Assembly: GCA_934045905.1 (NCBI GenBank)
Contig: OW203761.1
Coordinates: 30,244,964 to 30,308,963, forward strand
Direction: 5' to 3'
Source of the DNA: Leuctra nigra
Taxonomy: Eukaryota; Arthropoda; Insecta; Plecoptera; Leuctridae
DNA length: 64,000 nt
Below the pieces are notes generated by a model that saw only the letters and a list, made by a program, of their open reading frames with translations, was not told the origin of the DNA and made no database searches. A program made the translations under genes and the position numbers. Of this stretch, positions 47,901-60,363 are shown piece after piece (within the stretch, counting starts at the first letter, position 1; the number at the start of each line of letters is the position of its first letter).

Positions 47901-49310
47901 AAATTCCGTTTGTAAAGCATAAACTTACTAAAAGAAAAATTCGCACACCTAGGATTTAATTGCTTCAATGCTATTTCGTTGATACAAGACTTAATCAGCA
48001 TTCATTAATTAGCATAATTAAACTCAAATTTTCAAGATGAATGTATTTTTTTTTATTTTTTATTTTTTGACAGGAGTTACATTAAACATTGTAGTACAAC
48101 ATGTCAAAAGATGTAGGTGCCTCAACGAAATCTTCTTTACCAATTAAGTGATATTAATAATTAATTGATCTGATCTAATTCGATTTTTCATTAAAAGATC
48201 ATACTTTTTTTAGTCACACTAACACTCAAATTCCGTTTGAAAAGCATAAACTTACTAAAAGAAAAATTCGCACACCTAGGATGTAATTGCTTCAATGCTA
48301 TTTCGTTGATACAAGACTTAATCAGCATTCATTAATTAGCATAATTAAACTCAAATTTTCAAGATGAATGTATTTTTTTTTATTTTTTATTTTTTGACAG
48401 GAGTTTCATTAAACATTGTAGTACAACATGTCAAAAGATGTAGGTGCCTCAACGAAATCTTCTTTACCAATTAAGTGATATTAATAATTAATTGATCTGA
48501 TCTAATTCGATTTTTCATTAAAAGATCATACTTTTTTTAGTCACACTAACACTCAAATTCCGTTTGTAAAGCATAAACTTACTAAAAGAAAAATTCGCAC
48601 ACCTAGGATTTAATTGCTTCAATGCTATTTCGTTGATACAAGACTTAATCAGCATTCATTAATTAGCATAATTAAACTCAAATTTTCAAGATGAATGTAT
48701 TTTTTTTTTTTTTTTTTTTTTTGACAGGAGTTTCATTAAACATTGTAGTACAACATGGCAAAAGATGTAGGTGCCTCAACGAAATCTTCTTTACCAATTA
48801 AGTGATATTAATAATTAATTGATCTGATCTAATTCGATTTTTCATTAAAAGATCATACTTTTTTTAGTCACACTAACACTCAAATTCCGTTTGTAAAGCA
48901 TAAACTTACTAAAAGAAAAATTCGCACACCTAGGATGTAATTGCTTCAATGCTATTTCGTTGATACAAGACTTAATCAGCATTCATTAATTAGCATAATT
49001 AAACTCAAATTTTCAAGATGAATGTATTTTTTTTTATTTTTATGTTTTGACAGGAGTTTCATTAAACATTGTAGTACAACATGTCAAAAGATGTAGGTGC
49101 CTCAACGAAATCTCCTTTACCAATTAAGTGATATTAATAATTAATTGATCTGATCTAATTCGATTTTTCATTAAAAGATCATACTTTTTTTAGTCACACT
49201 AACACTCAAATTCCGTTTGTAAAGCATAAACTTACTAAAAGAAAAATTCGCACACCTAGGACGTAATTGCTTCAATGCTATTTCGTTGATACAAGACTTT
49301 AATCAGAATG
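44952..49310. repeat. Satellite array: twelve 327-bp monomers and three short (about 153-bp) monomers
   Basis: TTTCAAGATGAATG marks monomer starts at 44952, 45278, 45604, 45760, 46087, 46414, 46741, 47070, 47223, 47550, 47703, 48030, 48357, 48684 and 49011. Full spacing is 326-329 bp. The units at 45604, 47070 and 47550 are truncated to 153-156 bp. Each monomer has a T-rich tract, CATTGTAGTACAACATG and TTCGCACACCTAGGA. Two monomer types alternate (GTTTGTAAAGCA with GATTTAATTGC, GTTTGAAAAGCA with GATGTAATTGC). There is no coding capacity. Diverged monomers lie at 52170-52680. Confidence 0.95.
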
Positions 49311-49712
49311 CATTTTTTCAGAAAAATGCATTTTCATTTTTTCAGAGACTTTTTTTGGCACTTTAAAATGTAGCAACTTACAACTCGAGAAAATAGCATA
49401 TCTCAATACTTCTTTACTCATTAATTTAATTAGCAGTATGCACGTTTAATAATATTACCGATAGCCATGGAGCCTATTTATATACCACGCAATGCATTCT
49501 ATCGGCAAGGTTTCCAAGCTTGAAGTTTTGTAGTTTCTTTGTTTGTCGTAAGGGCGCAGTACTTATTCTGTACATGGTCATTCTTTGCTCTATCTCAATT
49601 TCCCGCTAAAATTTAAAGTTCAGTTTTCTTCGTCAGGTAGCGCTAGTAGTATGTAGCTGTGTGTTTACCGCGAAACTTCAAATTTCAATATATTATAAAA
49701 TATATTCAAGCT

Positions 49713-50790
49713 ATAGACAACATTTTAAACCCCGAGCGCCATCTACAACTATCAACATTGCATTCTGGGTTTAGGATGTGAAGAGTTTGACAGCTGCCTG
49801 GTTGACAGTGCTAAGATGCATAAAGGAAGAATGTTTTTCGGTGTTTATTATGTTATATCCTCTCTGTATTTAAATATAACTAATTTTAGTGGTATTCAAC
49901 ATAATTATGAATAATATTAAGAATAGCAGATCGTACGGAACAATGTGTTGTGTTCCATTGTGCAAAAATAACACTAAATTTAGCCGTGAAGTGTTGTTTC
50001 AATACTTTCAAGGGACGTTGATTTGAAGAAAGAATGGATAAGACGCAATAAATTATGTTTTTGTTGAAAATTTTTAGTGTAAGATGTAAATCCAATATTG
50101 TAGATATTATTAGCCTGGGCTTGAAATCATATTTATCGCTTTCAGGGGTATTCAAGTTATTTTTCCTCTTAACAAACAGGACATTTGTAGGTAGCCGAAA
50201 ATCTTATTTTTGTCAGAAATTCTGACAAAATGTGACAAAGTATGTTCCTGTATACATAACTAATTAACAAATCAATCTGACCTATTGGTTATTCATTTCG
50301 GTTTATTCATTTATTCATTTTGTTAGGGGAAAAACAGGGCAATTTTTCTTCATATTTCTTATAACCAGATTTGTTAAAATGTGCACCACATATTCTGTGG
50401 TTCTTAATAGGGGACCATTTACTACATTTTCCCTGAGATCCAATTCGCCTCACACGCCTCATTCTTTCTTCAAATCAATGTCCCTTGAAAGTAGTGAAAC
50501 GACACTTCACGGCTAAATTTAGTGTTATTTTTGCTCAATGGAACACAACACACTGTTCCGTACGATCTGCTATTCTTAGTATTATTCATAAAATAATGTT
50601 GAATACCAATAAAATTAGTTACATTTAAATACAGAGATGATATAACATAACAAACACCGAAAAACATTCTTCCTTTATGCATCTCAGCACTGTCAACCAG
50701 GCAGCTGTCAAACTCTTCACATCCTAAGCCCAACATGCATCACGGCACGTCGCGCATGCGCAGTGAATTTTGAATGTTGTCTATTGCTAG
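49713..50790. mobile_element. Fold-back element with about 325-bp arms carrying a THAP-domain fragment
   Basis: The left arm (49713-50037) and right arm (50463-50790) are inverted copies, well conserved from GGATGTGAAGAGTTTGACAG to TTGATTTGAAGAAAGAATG. Each arm encodes the start of a THAP zinc-finger domain (CCVPLCKNNTKFSREV on the left plus strand 49907-50026; CCVPLSKNNT on the right minus strand). THAP domains are found in P-element-type transposases and in domesticated genes. Both arms carry the same frame break after FQG, past which the other frame reads DLKKEWIRR-like sequence. The 425-bp centre is non-coding. Confidence 0.75.
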
Positions 50791-52169
50791 TGATTATAAA
50801 ATATTTGTAATTTTTTGAAGTTATTGTACCTATATTATTTCTCCAATGTATAAGAACTAATATAATCCTATGTAAAATATATTTGTTTTCTTCGTTATCA
50901 CTCTTAGAGTTATTTTGTGCTATTTGGTATGATGAAATATTTTTTTATTATTATTACTTGAAGTCAGCTTTTTCAAATAGTTACCAAGGTTTATATCGAA
51001 ATATTTGTTTGATAAATTTTTATTAAAACTAAATGAATTTCATGATTACTTCTAATTACATGTTTAGATTAGGTACTTAGGTTCAATCAAACAAATAATT
51101 ACAACAGGATATCAATTCAATTCATGGTTTATTTTCCGTTATGGTTTACATGGTTTAATTTTTGTTCTATTGTTTTAATTCTTCGTATTTCTTATAAAAT
51201 TCAGCAGTAAAGATAGCCATTGCTCGCAGTCCTGAAACAAACAAAAAGAAATTACAAAATCACCTGGCAGACTTTAAATTTCGTAATTAATTAGTTTTTA
51301 GTATCATTATGTAATATTATCTATAAAAAGTTAACAAGGACTTGAGAAATATTTTCAAATTAAACTATTATAAATAGTTTATTTTAATTACAATCCCATT
51401 TTTAAGCTCATTACTTATCTTTCGTTTACACCATTTACCTCAAATTTGTAATACACATTTGTACTTTACTTTAACATGATTACAAGGTATTTAACAAATA
51501 TGTTTACCAAAGACTAAAACGAAGTAATAATAAAGTAATAATAATAATAAAGTAGTAATAATACATAAGGTAGCCCAATTTAAAAGTGAAAATTAAATGA
51601 ATCTAACTATTTAAATTCTCATTTCATTATTACTTATCAGACATATTTTCCATAATAGCAAATAAATATTGTTGAAAGATAAAATCATTTAATGCCAAAA
51701 TTAATTCTATATTATTGACAAAAATTTAAATTGATTTAACATTAATTATTCCACAAGACTTTTTATATTCCCAAAATTCAACTAATTACTTCCCAAATTT
51801 TACTCATCAGCTTGTATATTATCATTATTATTTATTTGCAAAACAACTGCTTACTGTTACATAGTGCTTTGCTGTTATTTGGATTAAGAATGCCCCGTAA
51901 CACAATTCGATATTATACAAGCTCGATATAAAATTAAACAATATACAAAAGTAATAAAATGCTAATATACTAATCATATTAAATACTTCGAGACCCCTTT
52001 TATTATGATTAATATTTATTAACGTTGTTGCAATTTAATATCCTTAATTTTTAATAATGTATTACCGCTATCCGCTATCCTGGCGGAACTCTCCCTCACT
52101 GCTGTAGTGACACTCTCCCTGCCGGGAGTCCTGGCGCGGACTCCCGCGCCAGTTCAATGGGCCATTGAA
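50791..52169. other. AT-rich gene-free stretch between the fold-back and the diverged satellite
   Basis: No coding. It holds an AATAATAAT microsatellite (about 51525-51565) and, at 52080-52160, a short GC-rich block with the self-complementary GGCGCGGACTCCCGCGCC. Confidence 0.45.
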
Positions 52170-52680
52170 ATCTTCTTTATCAATTAATTGATTAATTGAT
52201 CTGATCTAATTCGATTTTTCATTAAAAGATCATACTTTTTTTAGTCACACTAACAATCAAATTCCGTTTGTAAAACATATACTTACAACATCAGAAATTC
52301 GCAAAGCTAGGATGCAATTGCATCAATGCTATATCGTTGATACAAGCCTTTAATCAGAATGCATTAATCAGCATCATTCAACTCAAATTTCAAAGATAAC
52401 CCCATTTTTTTTTTTTTTTTTATTTTTGCACATGAGTTTCATGACACAATGTATAACAACATGTCAAAAGATTTAGATGCGCCATTGATATCTTCTTTAC
52501 CAATTAATTGATCTAATTGATTAATTGATCTGATCTAATTCGATTTTTCATTAAAAGATCATACTTTTTTTAGTCACACTAACAATCAAATTCCGTTTGT
52601 AAAGCATATACTTACAACATGAGAAATTCGCAAACCTAGGATGCAATTGCTTCAATGCTATTGCATTGATATATTTATTA
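52170..52680. repeat. Two diverged copies of the 327-bp satellite
   Basis: ATTCGATTTTTCATTAAAAG, TAGTCACACTAACAATC and the GCAATTGC..CAATGCTAT region match the main array but with many substitutions. It lies 2.9 kb beyond the array end. It may be an older family member or the edge of a once-longer array. Confidence 0.85.
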
Positions 52681-54109
52681 TTATAATTAATTAAAAATAC
52701 CTTCTTTGTAAATAATACTATTAATTGCCAGATAACTCAATATAATAATAATACCAAATATCAAATTCATCGTAGATTAATCTCGGATAAGCGACCGACA
52801 ATTGTGTGATATTGCACCGTTTTACTCATTTACCTACTCTTTACTTTTTTACCATTTTACTCAGTCATTTTTAATCGTTTTTTCCTGACGCTGAATCGTT
52901 AATTATTTATAAGCAAATATAAATTGAATTGATTTACTTTATTTTATTAAATTGTTTATAAATTCAGTTGAATCATAACCAGAATTGTATGATTAAAATG
53001 ATTGAAGAAAATTGTATTTAGGTATGGTAGACGCTATTCTGTATGTCATTGTACAGTGTATACGTGCAACGCGTTGATGATAAGCGATCATCGATATGTG
53101 CACATCTCGAACGAAAGCTGACACGTTTTATATACATGCATAAGAAATGAAAACTATACAAAGGTCAACCTTTTTCTTACTGGGGGGTCTGGAGAGGGAG
53201 GTAAAGGAAGCAACCCAGCAGGGCGCCAAGTGACCACCAAACTCAACCAAAGACAACGAGGGAGGGTTGCTCGTTGATCTCAACATGTTTAACTAGTTAA
53301 CAAAAATTGACAAAAACAGATTAACCAAAACTAGACTATTTATCAGAATATTTTTATCAGATTATATTATATCATATGATATTATTGATAGTATGTTATG
53401 TTATCAAAGCGCATTTATTTACAAATAGCGTAGTATATTCCACCTAAAAAAAAAATCTCGAAAATCATCTATTAACAGTTGTCACTTTCTTAATCATAAG
53501 AAATTGAAATTATAGTAATGAAAAAAGTATCTATTGAAAAAGTTTAATGACGAAACTTGAGAGATTTCTTCATATTTTCAAATATTAAATCGGAATCACG
53601 AGGAGAACTGAATGAATTATTCATACATTATTCAATTCATTTAAAAGCAAAATAAAAAACAAGGTTTGGAGCCAAGGGTTTGGAGCAATGATTTTTTATC
53701 GACCACAATATATTTTCTTTTTTTCGCTATTTTATCTTTTGTCTTGTGAATTGTGATGCCCTCTTCCTCACACGTTGCTCCAAGCTGTTTAAAAATTTAA
53801 TATACATTTTTAATATGCTAAAAATTTATTTGATTGATAATTGTTGAAATTTGGAGGTTTCTTTTATGTCAAATTCAGGCATAAACATAATTGTATAGCG
53901 CTTGCGAAAAGGTTCAGAAAACATTAGCTTATTTATAGCCATCAATTTATAGGTCTCAATACCTATAGGCGTGGAGATGTTTCGCAGTCTTTTTACAAGT
54001 TTTTGTTTTATGAGTACCTTCCTTTAGTATACCCTCACGCACGAGTCACGACAGACCTACTCCCAAACCTATATTTCCAATGTTAATCGTCCTTCGAATC
54101 ATGATGATT
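52681..54109. other. Gene-free AT-rich stretch
   Basis: No supported coding or repeat is shared with the rest of the window. A short GC-richer patch lies at about 53180-53280. Confidence 0.4.
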
Positions 54110-55395
54110 GCGTAGTTCCCTCAGTCAAAGATCCAATGCTGGGGTGTCCTAAAAAAAGCCAGGACCACCTCCTTCCTTTCAGATGTCCATTCTTCCCCTG
54201 TATTTTAATCATCTCTAATAGTCACCTATCGTCTTTATGAGCCTAGTTGCTGAGAAGTGTAACGTTTAAACAATTAGGTGTATTATATGAGCGACATACT
54301 GTCTTTTGATTTTTTTGGCTAGCTGCGATCTCTCTTCTTTTGGTTCTTGATGCGATCGTTACGAATCACATCTTTTGGCTAAATTATTGCAGTTTATTTT
54401 TTTGAAGATACTTGCCCAAATGGTTGACAAGTCAGCATCATCAAGACCAACTTTGTCAAATATTTTTTTTTTAATTATAGCTGCAGTGTGCAGTCCAATG
54501 TATTAAACATTCTCAAGTGTTGCTGAAGCTTGGAGGGTATAATATGCAAATACTACCCAACCCAATTGGTATTGCATGGAATTTTTTATTCTATACATCG
54601 ATATTTGAGAATGCTGATTGCTGAGCTATTCATTGGGAAACGCTGTAAAGAATTATTTTGATCAAGATGTTGCGCACATATTCTATTATTGACAGTATTC
54701 AGTATTCAGATTTAGTAATAAATACATTTGTGTTTACAGTGATTTCTTATACCCCAGTAAGAAGGAACTTCTTGTGTCGGGGTAACGAAGAAAACGTTAC
54801 GTAACGAAGACCGGTAACGAAGACCGGGGCAACAGAACGATAACCTGACAATATTTGAAAATTATTGCATAAACTTGGCATTGGATAAACGTCAAGAGCC
54901 AAATGCTGGGAAGGTATCACAAAAGGGTCACGATCACCTCCTTCTCTCCAATCCATTCTTCCACTGAATTCAATTTATAGTCACCCGTCTTTATGAACCT
55001 AGTTGCTGAAAAGTGCGACGTTAAAACATAGAGTTAAAACAATATTCTATTATATATAATCAACTAGACTGTCTTTTGACTCTTTTGTCTCTGCGATCAC
55101 ATTTTTCCGGTCTTGATGCGATCGATACAAATCACACCTTTTGGCTAAAATATTCCAATTTATCTTTTTAAGATTGTCTAATTGGTTGAAAAGTCATCAT
55201 CATCAAAACCAACTTTGTCAAACATTGTTTTAAAAACACATTCTCAATTGAATGAGGCGAGCCTTGGTATTGCATGCAATTTTTTATTCTATACGAGTAC
55301 ATTGATATTTGACAATTACCAATCATTGATCTGAACGATAACTTGACAAATATTTGAAAATTATTGCATAAATTTGGCATTGCATAAACTTTAGT
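54110..55395. repeat. Tandem segmental duplication containing SINE bodies
   Basis: About 54110-54885 and 54895-55395 align in the same orientation: both have a SINE-type CCACCTCCTTC segment, CTTTATGA.CCTAGTTGCTGA, CTTGATGCGATCG and a CAACTTTGTCAAA block, and both end TTGAAAATTATTGCATAAA. The second copy is shorter in the middle. Divergence of roughly 15-25% by eye suggests an old event. Confidence 0.75.
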
Positions 55396-55459
55396 CTAAT
55401 ATAGTTGTATAGTTTCTACACATGATAGAAGAACATATTCCTGTTTACGGAGTGATCTT

Positions 55460-56374
55460 TACATTATTGAGCGAGCGTAGCGAGCGTCACCACGGTACTC
55501 TTATGGCACTTTCTCTGTGTGTGTGTGTGTGTGTGTTTTTTTTGTTTTTGTTTTTGTTTGTTTATTTTTTTGTGGTCACACTCCAGGTCAAACCGCTCAA
55601 GCAATCAATCTGAAATTTTGTACACATACTAACGTACTATGCGGTCCCTGGGATCGTTTTTGAACGGGATCCCGTGATTGGTTCAAATTTAAAAAATATT
55701 ATCTTTCGATTGGTTTGTTTTATCAATTTGAAATTTTGACAAGCCATTAATACAAAGTTTCAGCCAAATCCTCCCATTGGTTAAAATTTAAAACCATCTT
55801 TACTGTGATTTTTTACATTTAAACTAGAACCGTTTGACCGATCAACTTAAAACTTTGCATGGTCATTGGGACCAACATTATCTGTGTTTTTGACAATTTT
55901 CAGACAAATCTGTGTTTAAATCCAAGAGTTATTGACATTTTACGGACATTTTGCTTGTTGCTATGGATCACGGTAACATTGACGCCTCAGTTCCGATGTT
56001 GCAAGGTAGTTAGAACAGAAACTTTCAAACGCATAATGACACTAATAATCAACAGATCGATCGATCTGATTGTGTAAACACACTAATATCATATGAGTGG
56101 TCCCAGGTATAGTTTTTGAACAAGATCCTGTGATTTTTGAAAATTAACAAGGAACCATTCAATCATAAATTTTCAGGTTCAATCGATCAACTTAAAACTT
56201 TACATGCTTATTGGGACCAATATTTTTGGATTTTTTGAAGATTTTCATACCAGTCTGTGACGAAATTAAAGAATTATTGGCTTTTAAAGACATTTTCAAT
56301 AGACAGAATTTCGGTTCGATGTGTTGCGCATATCCGTGCTCGCTCATCAACGCGTAACACAGAGCGTTTTCCTA
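55460..56374 (+). mobile_element. Helitron-like repeat with CTAG|T 3' end
   Basis: The left part carries GAGCGAGCGTAGCGAGCG and a GT microsatellite (about 55515-55535). The body repeats ATCAACTTAAAACTTTGCAT with GGGACCAA twice. It ends ACACAGAGCGTTTTCCTAG|T, shared with 24350 and 60915. There is no protein-coding capacity. The class is inferred from the terminus only. Confidence 0.55.
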
Positions 56375-57952
56375 GTGGTTATTGGTTCTACACCAATCTT
56401 CTAACATTTTGTCTTTATACTCTTTCCAGTATTTGAATCATGGCGGGGTCAGGAATCTAGGTGGCAACAAATACAGAATAATTTAAAAAGGGAAGTGCGA
56501 TGTATTCTTGTAATTCTGCACCCACGTCCTTGAGTTGGGTCACGTTAGCTTCCTTTTGAATCACTTTACTCGAATATCAAATTTATTTATGAATACATTC
56601 TGAGACAACTGTTAAAGGATAAAAAAAACTAAATGTACACAATTTTCGTCGGAGTGTAAGGTCGAAATTGGCATAGAAATTGAATAGAAACTGGCCCTTA
56701 GTGGCATGAAATGTTTTTAACCGGGCCGTTCGAATGCAGTCTAAAATACGTGAGACCTGTAACTACAGACATTTCTATCTGATTATCTATCAGTACAAAA
56801 CAGATTTCTTTTCCACTTCAGGCATTTACTGTAATGTACAGTTTAATCATTTCGTAAAACATTTATAACGTCTCTATAACTATTTTACCACTCAATTCTT
56901 TCTCAATTTCTTTCTCGTTTGGTCGATTTTATGCCATGAAAGAGCACTTTTTGAACTTTTTTTTGGCTAAACAGCATTGAAAATACTCCCAGAATTGACA
57001 TTGACACAATAATGAATGATATTAAACGAATTTTCTATATTTTTATCCAAACTGCTGTTTTAAAAGCGAAACTAAGGCGCCCGCTTATACTGCAACTCGT
57101 ATTTTTCGACAAGAAATAATAATGAAACTAATTTTCACAAATTTTAACCAAATTATTCAGAAATGCAAAATCTGACTTGAAATCGTTCGTAGATTACAAA
57201 AAAAAATACAACAATGATCTAAAACCTACCTGGACTTGCCAATTAATTCATATAAAAAACTTTACATTTGTGTCCTCTGGCCGCAATATTGGACACAATT
57301 TTGAATAAGATGCAATATTTCTAACAGAATTGATTGTGACAAAAAATAAAAAAATATAAAAAAACACTGATTTCACACACCAACGAGAAGAAAATCGTAT
57401 TTAGGTGTGTTTAGTATTTAGTCACTATTAGTCATACTAATGACGAAATGATCAAACGGGGCAGTGATTCGTGTACGTGGGACTTTGGCAGAGCTAATGA
57501 AAAGAGTACTATGTCTAAGTGTATGTCAGAGTCGATTTATCGCCGATTTAGTGATTTATTATTATTGGAAGGATCGCGCAAAAGTACGCACACGCTTCGT
57601 AAGCGTAAAACGCTTTGTATTGATTGATATCGGACACGTGGAATATACGTGTAGACATAATTGATGGACTTGGGAATCGAGTGTTTATATCCTTAAGTTG
57701 CTAACACTTTTAGTTTAAAAGCAAAAAGCCGGGACGTCTGAAATTTGGTTTAAGAAATGGCTTTGCCCTAAGCTCATAAGGTCGAAAATCCTACCAGCAA
57801 TGCAGGGGAAATTCACCCTTATAGCTAACACTTTATAAAACTGGTCGGCACACTGAACACGAATATAATGTTATTCTTTGAATTAATTGACCCCGGCTTA
57901 TCAGATCTGTGACCTTGGATTGCCCATATATGATAAGATTGATAAATGCACA
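56375..57952. other. Gene-free stretch
   Basis: AT-rich sequence without repeats shared elsewhere in the window and without a convincing coding frame. Confidence 0.4.
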
Positions 57953-57960
57953 CAACAATA

Positions 57961-58362
57961 CGGGGACTGGAACCGGAACCGGAACCCATATTAATTTTTT
58001 AGGTGGAACCGGAACCGGAACCGGAACCCTTATTAATATTAAATATTATTTGGGTTCCATAACGGTTCCACAAAGGTTCTCTAAATAATGAATTTCACCG
58101 AAATTTTACTTTATTGCCGTCAAATCTGAAAATATTTACTATACCATTTACAGTTTTTCAAATACATGATCATTGATCACCAAGTCTAATGTTAGACATT
58201 TCTGAGCACAAGTCCCCAAAAGTCGATTAAAAAAATTATTTGAATAATTGTCTGAATTTGATGGAACCGATTGGAACCCTAATGGAATCGGAATCGGAAC
58301 CGTTATTTTTAAAAACTTGGTACCGGAACCAGAACCGTTATTCATTTGGGTTCAAGTCCCTG
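57961..58362. mobile_element. 402-bp hAT-type MITE with exact 8-bp target duplication
   Basis: CAACAATA flanks both ends (57953-57960 and 58363-58370). The ends are CGGGGACTGGAACC and the complement CAGGGACTTGAACC. The interior is built of GGAACC/GGTTCC repeats pointing inward from each side, an unusual subterminal composition. It has no coding capacity. Confidence 0.82.
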
Positions 58363-58444
58363 CAACAATATGATTGTGACCACTCTACAAAGATAATTTC
58401 ACCCTGAACTCACTTATAATATTATATTATCAACCCGATCAGGG

Positions 58445-59490
58445 TGACTTGGCTTATCGATGGAGCTTGCAGCGAGGGCCTAACATCCACCACCAGTCTT
58501 CATCATATGGTAGAGCTTACTTGGAGGGCCTTACATCTACCCCCAGTCTTCATCAGATGGTAGAGCTTGCTTGGAGGGCCTTACATCCACCCCCAGTCTT
58601 CATCATATGGTAGAGCTTACTTGGAGGGCCTTACATCTACCCCCAGTCTTCAGCAGATGGTAGAGCTTGCTTGAAGGGCCCAGTCTTCATCAGATGGTAG
58701 AGCGTGCTTCGAGGGCCCAGTCTTCATCAGATGGTAGAGCTTGCTTGGAGGGCCCAGTCTTCATCAGATGGTAGAGCTTGCTTGGAGGTTCTTACATCCA
58801 CCCCCAGTCTTCAGCAGATGGTAGAGCTTGCTTGAAGGGCCCAGTCTTCATCAGATGGTAGAGCGTGCTTCGAGGGCCCAGTCTTCATCAGATGGTAGAG
58901 CTTGCTTGGAGGGCCCAGTCTTCATCAGATGGTAGAGCTTGCTTGGAGGGCCCAGTCTTCATCAGATGGTAGAGCTTGCTTGGAGGTTCTTACATCCACC
59001 CCCAGTCTTCAGCAGATGGTAGAGCTTGCTTGGAGGGCCCAGTCTTCATCAGATGGTAGAGCTTGCTTGGAGGGCCTTACATCCACCCCCAGTCTTCAGC
59101 AGATGGTAGAGCTTGCTTGGAGGGCCCAGTCTTCACCAGTGGTAGAGCTTGCATGGAGGGGCTACCATCCACCCCCAGTCTTCAGCAGATTATAGAGCTT
59201 GCATGGAGGGGTTATTATCCACCCCCAGTCTTCAGCCGATGGTAGAGCTTGCATGGAGGGGCTATTATCCATCCCCAGTCTTCAGCCGATGGTAGAGCTT
59301 GCATGGAGGGGCTATTATCCACCCCCAGTCTTCAGCAGATTATAGAGCTTGCATGGAGGGGTTATTATCCACCCCCAGTCTTCAGCCGATGGTAGAGCTT
59401 GCATGGAGGGGCTATTATCCATCCCCAGTCTTCAGCCGATGGTAGAGCTTGCATGGAGGGGCTATTATCCACCCCCAGTCTTCACGAGTA
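58445..59490. repeat. GC-rich minisatellite with 50-bp and 37-bp units
   Basis: More than twenty units share CAGTCTTCATCAGATGGTAG and AGCTTGCTTGGAGGG. Long units add a 13-bp TTACATCCACCCC-type insert missing from short ones. Toward the right the units become GCATGGAGGGGCTATTATCC variants in a roughly 63-bp rhythm. Open frames across it change phase with unit length and are not genes. Confidence 0.93.
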
Positions 59491-60163
59491 TGAGTATGAG
59501 ATATTTTGAATTATTATTTTGCAGCATATTTTGAAAATATTATACAGTCGTATTGTACAGGCGATTATTTTAACAGTCAACAAAATGGTATTGATTATTG
59601 ATTATCCCATTATCATGAACTTCAATCCTCGCGTCAGTCTCTAATTAAGTTTGTTTTTATTATTCATCGACGATATTGCTTGATAATGATAAATTTAAAA
59701 TTTATTATATATTGTAATTAATATTCTTGTTTGTTAAATTGTGTAATTATGGCGCATATTAGTTGCATAACATAATCAGTACATCTATTGTCTATATAAT
59801 GAATGACCTGTACTGTGTCAATAAGACAGGTGGAAACTTTAGAATGGTCTGGGCTGTTGGAGCAGTTGAGATTTTAAAACCCAAATTTGGACTTTCACAA
59901 TTATTTGTAGCTGAACCTGAAGACTCACGGCAATGTCACCTAGTCAAGTCACACCGGGCATTATCGGGCTACTAGAGGGACCCGCTTACAAATTGTAAGT
60001 TGTGTGATTTGAATTTTTGATTAATTTATCACCAACTACCAAAGTTTGGGAATTGTTAAAAAGCGTTCTTCCTGACAGTTTTGTTCGTGGTATTACCTCA
60101 GTGAACAGGCAAATGCTGGGAAGGTATACCCAACTAATAGGCCACGACCGCCTCCTTCCCTGC
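59491..60163. other. Gene-free stretch ending in a SINE body cut by the gap
   Basis: From about 60083 the SINE body GTGGTATTACCTCAGTGAAC..GGCAAATGCTGGGAAGGTA appears and runs into the gap. Left of that, no gene or repeat is recognised. Confidence 0.6.
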
Positions 60164-60363
60164 NNNNNNNNNNNNNNNNNNNNNNNNNNNNNNNNNNNNN
60201 NNNNNNNNNNNNNNNNNNNNNNNNNNNNNNNNNNNNNNNNNNNNNNNNNNNNNNNNNNNNNNNNNNNNNNNNNNNNNNNNNNNNNNNNNNNNNNNNNNNN
60301 NNNNNNNNNNNNNNNNNNNNNNNNNNNNNNNNNNNNNNNNNNNNNNNNNNNNNNNNNNNNNNN
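60164..60363. other. Assembly gap (200 N)
   Basis: Exactly 200 N, a conventional placeholder length, lies between a SINE body and the interior of a Helitron-like repeat. The open frame drawn through it is meaningless. Confidence 1.

Noticed and set aside
58445..59490. CRISPR-like repeat spacing
   Set aside because: Units are contiguous minisatellite copies without unique spacers, in a eukaryotic genome.
58902..59534. Repetitive open frames with MVELAWRAQSS-type repeats, possibly a repeat protein
   Set aside because: Unit lengths of 50 and 37 bp shift frame, and no start context or splice structure is present.
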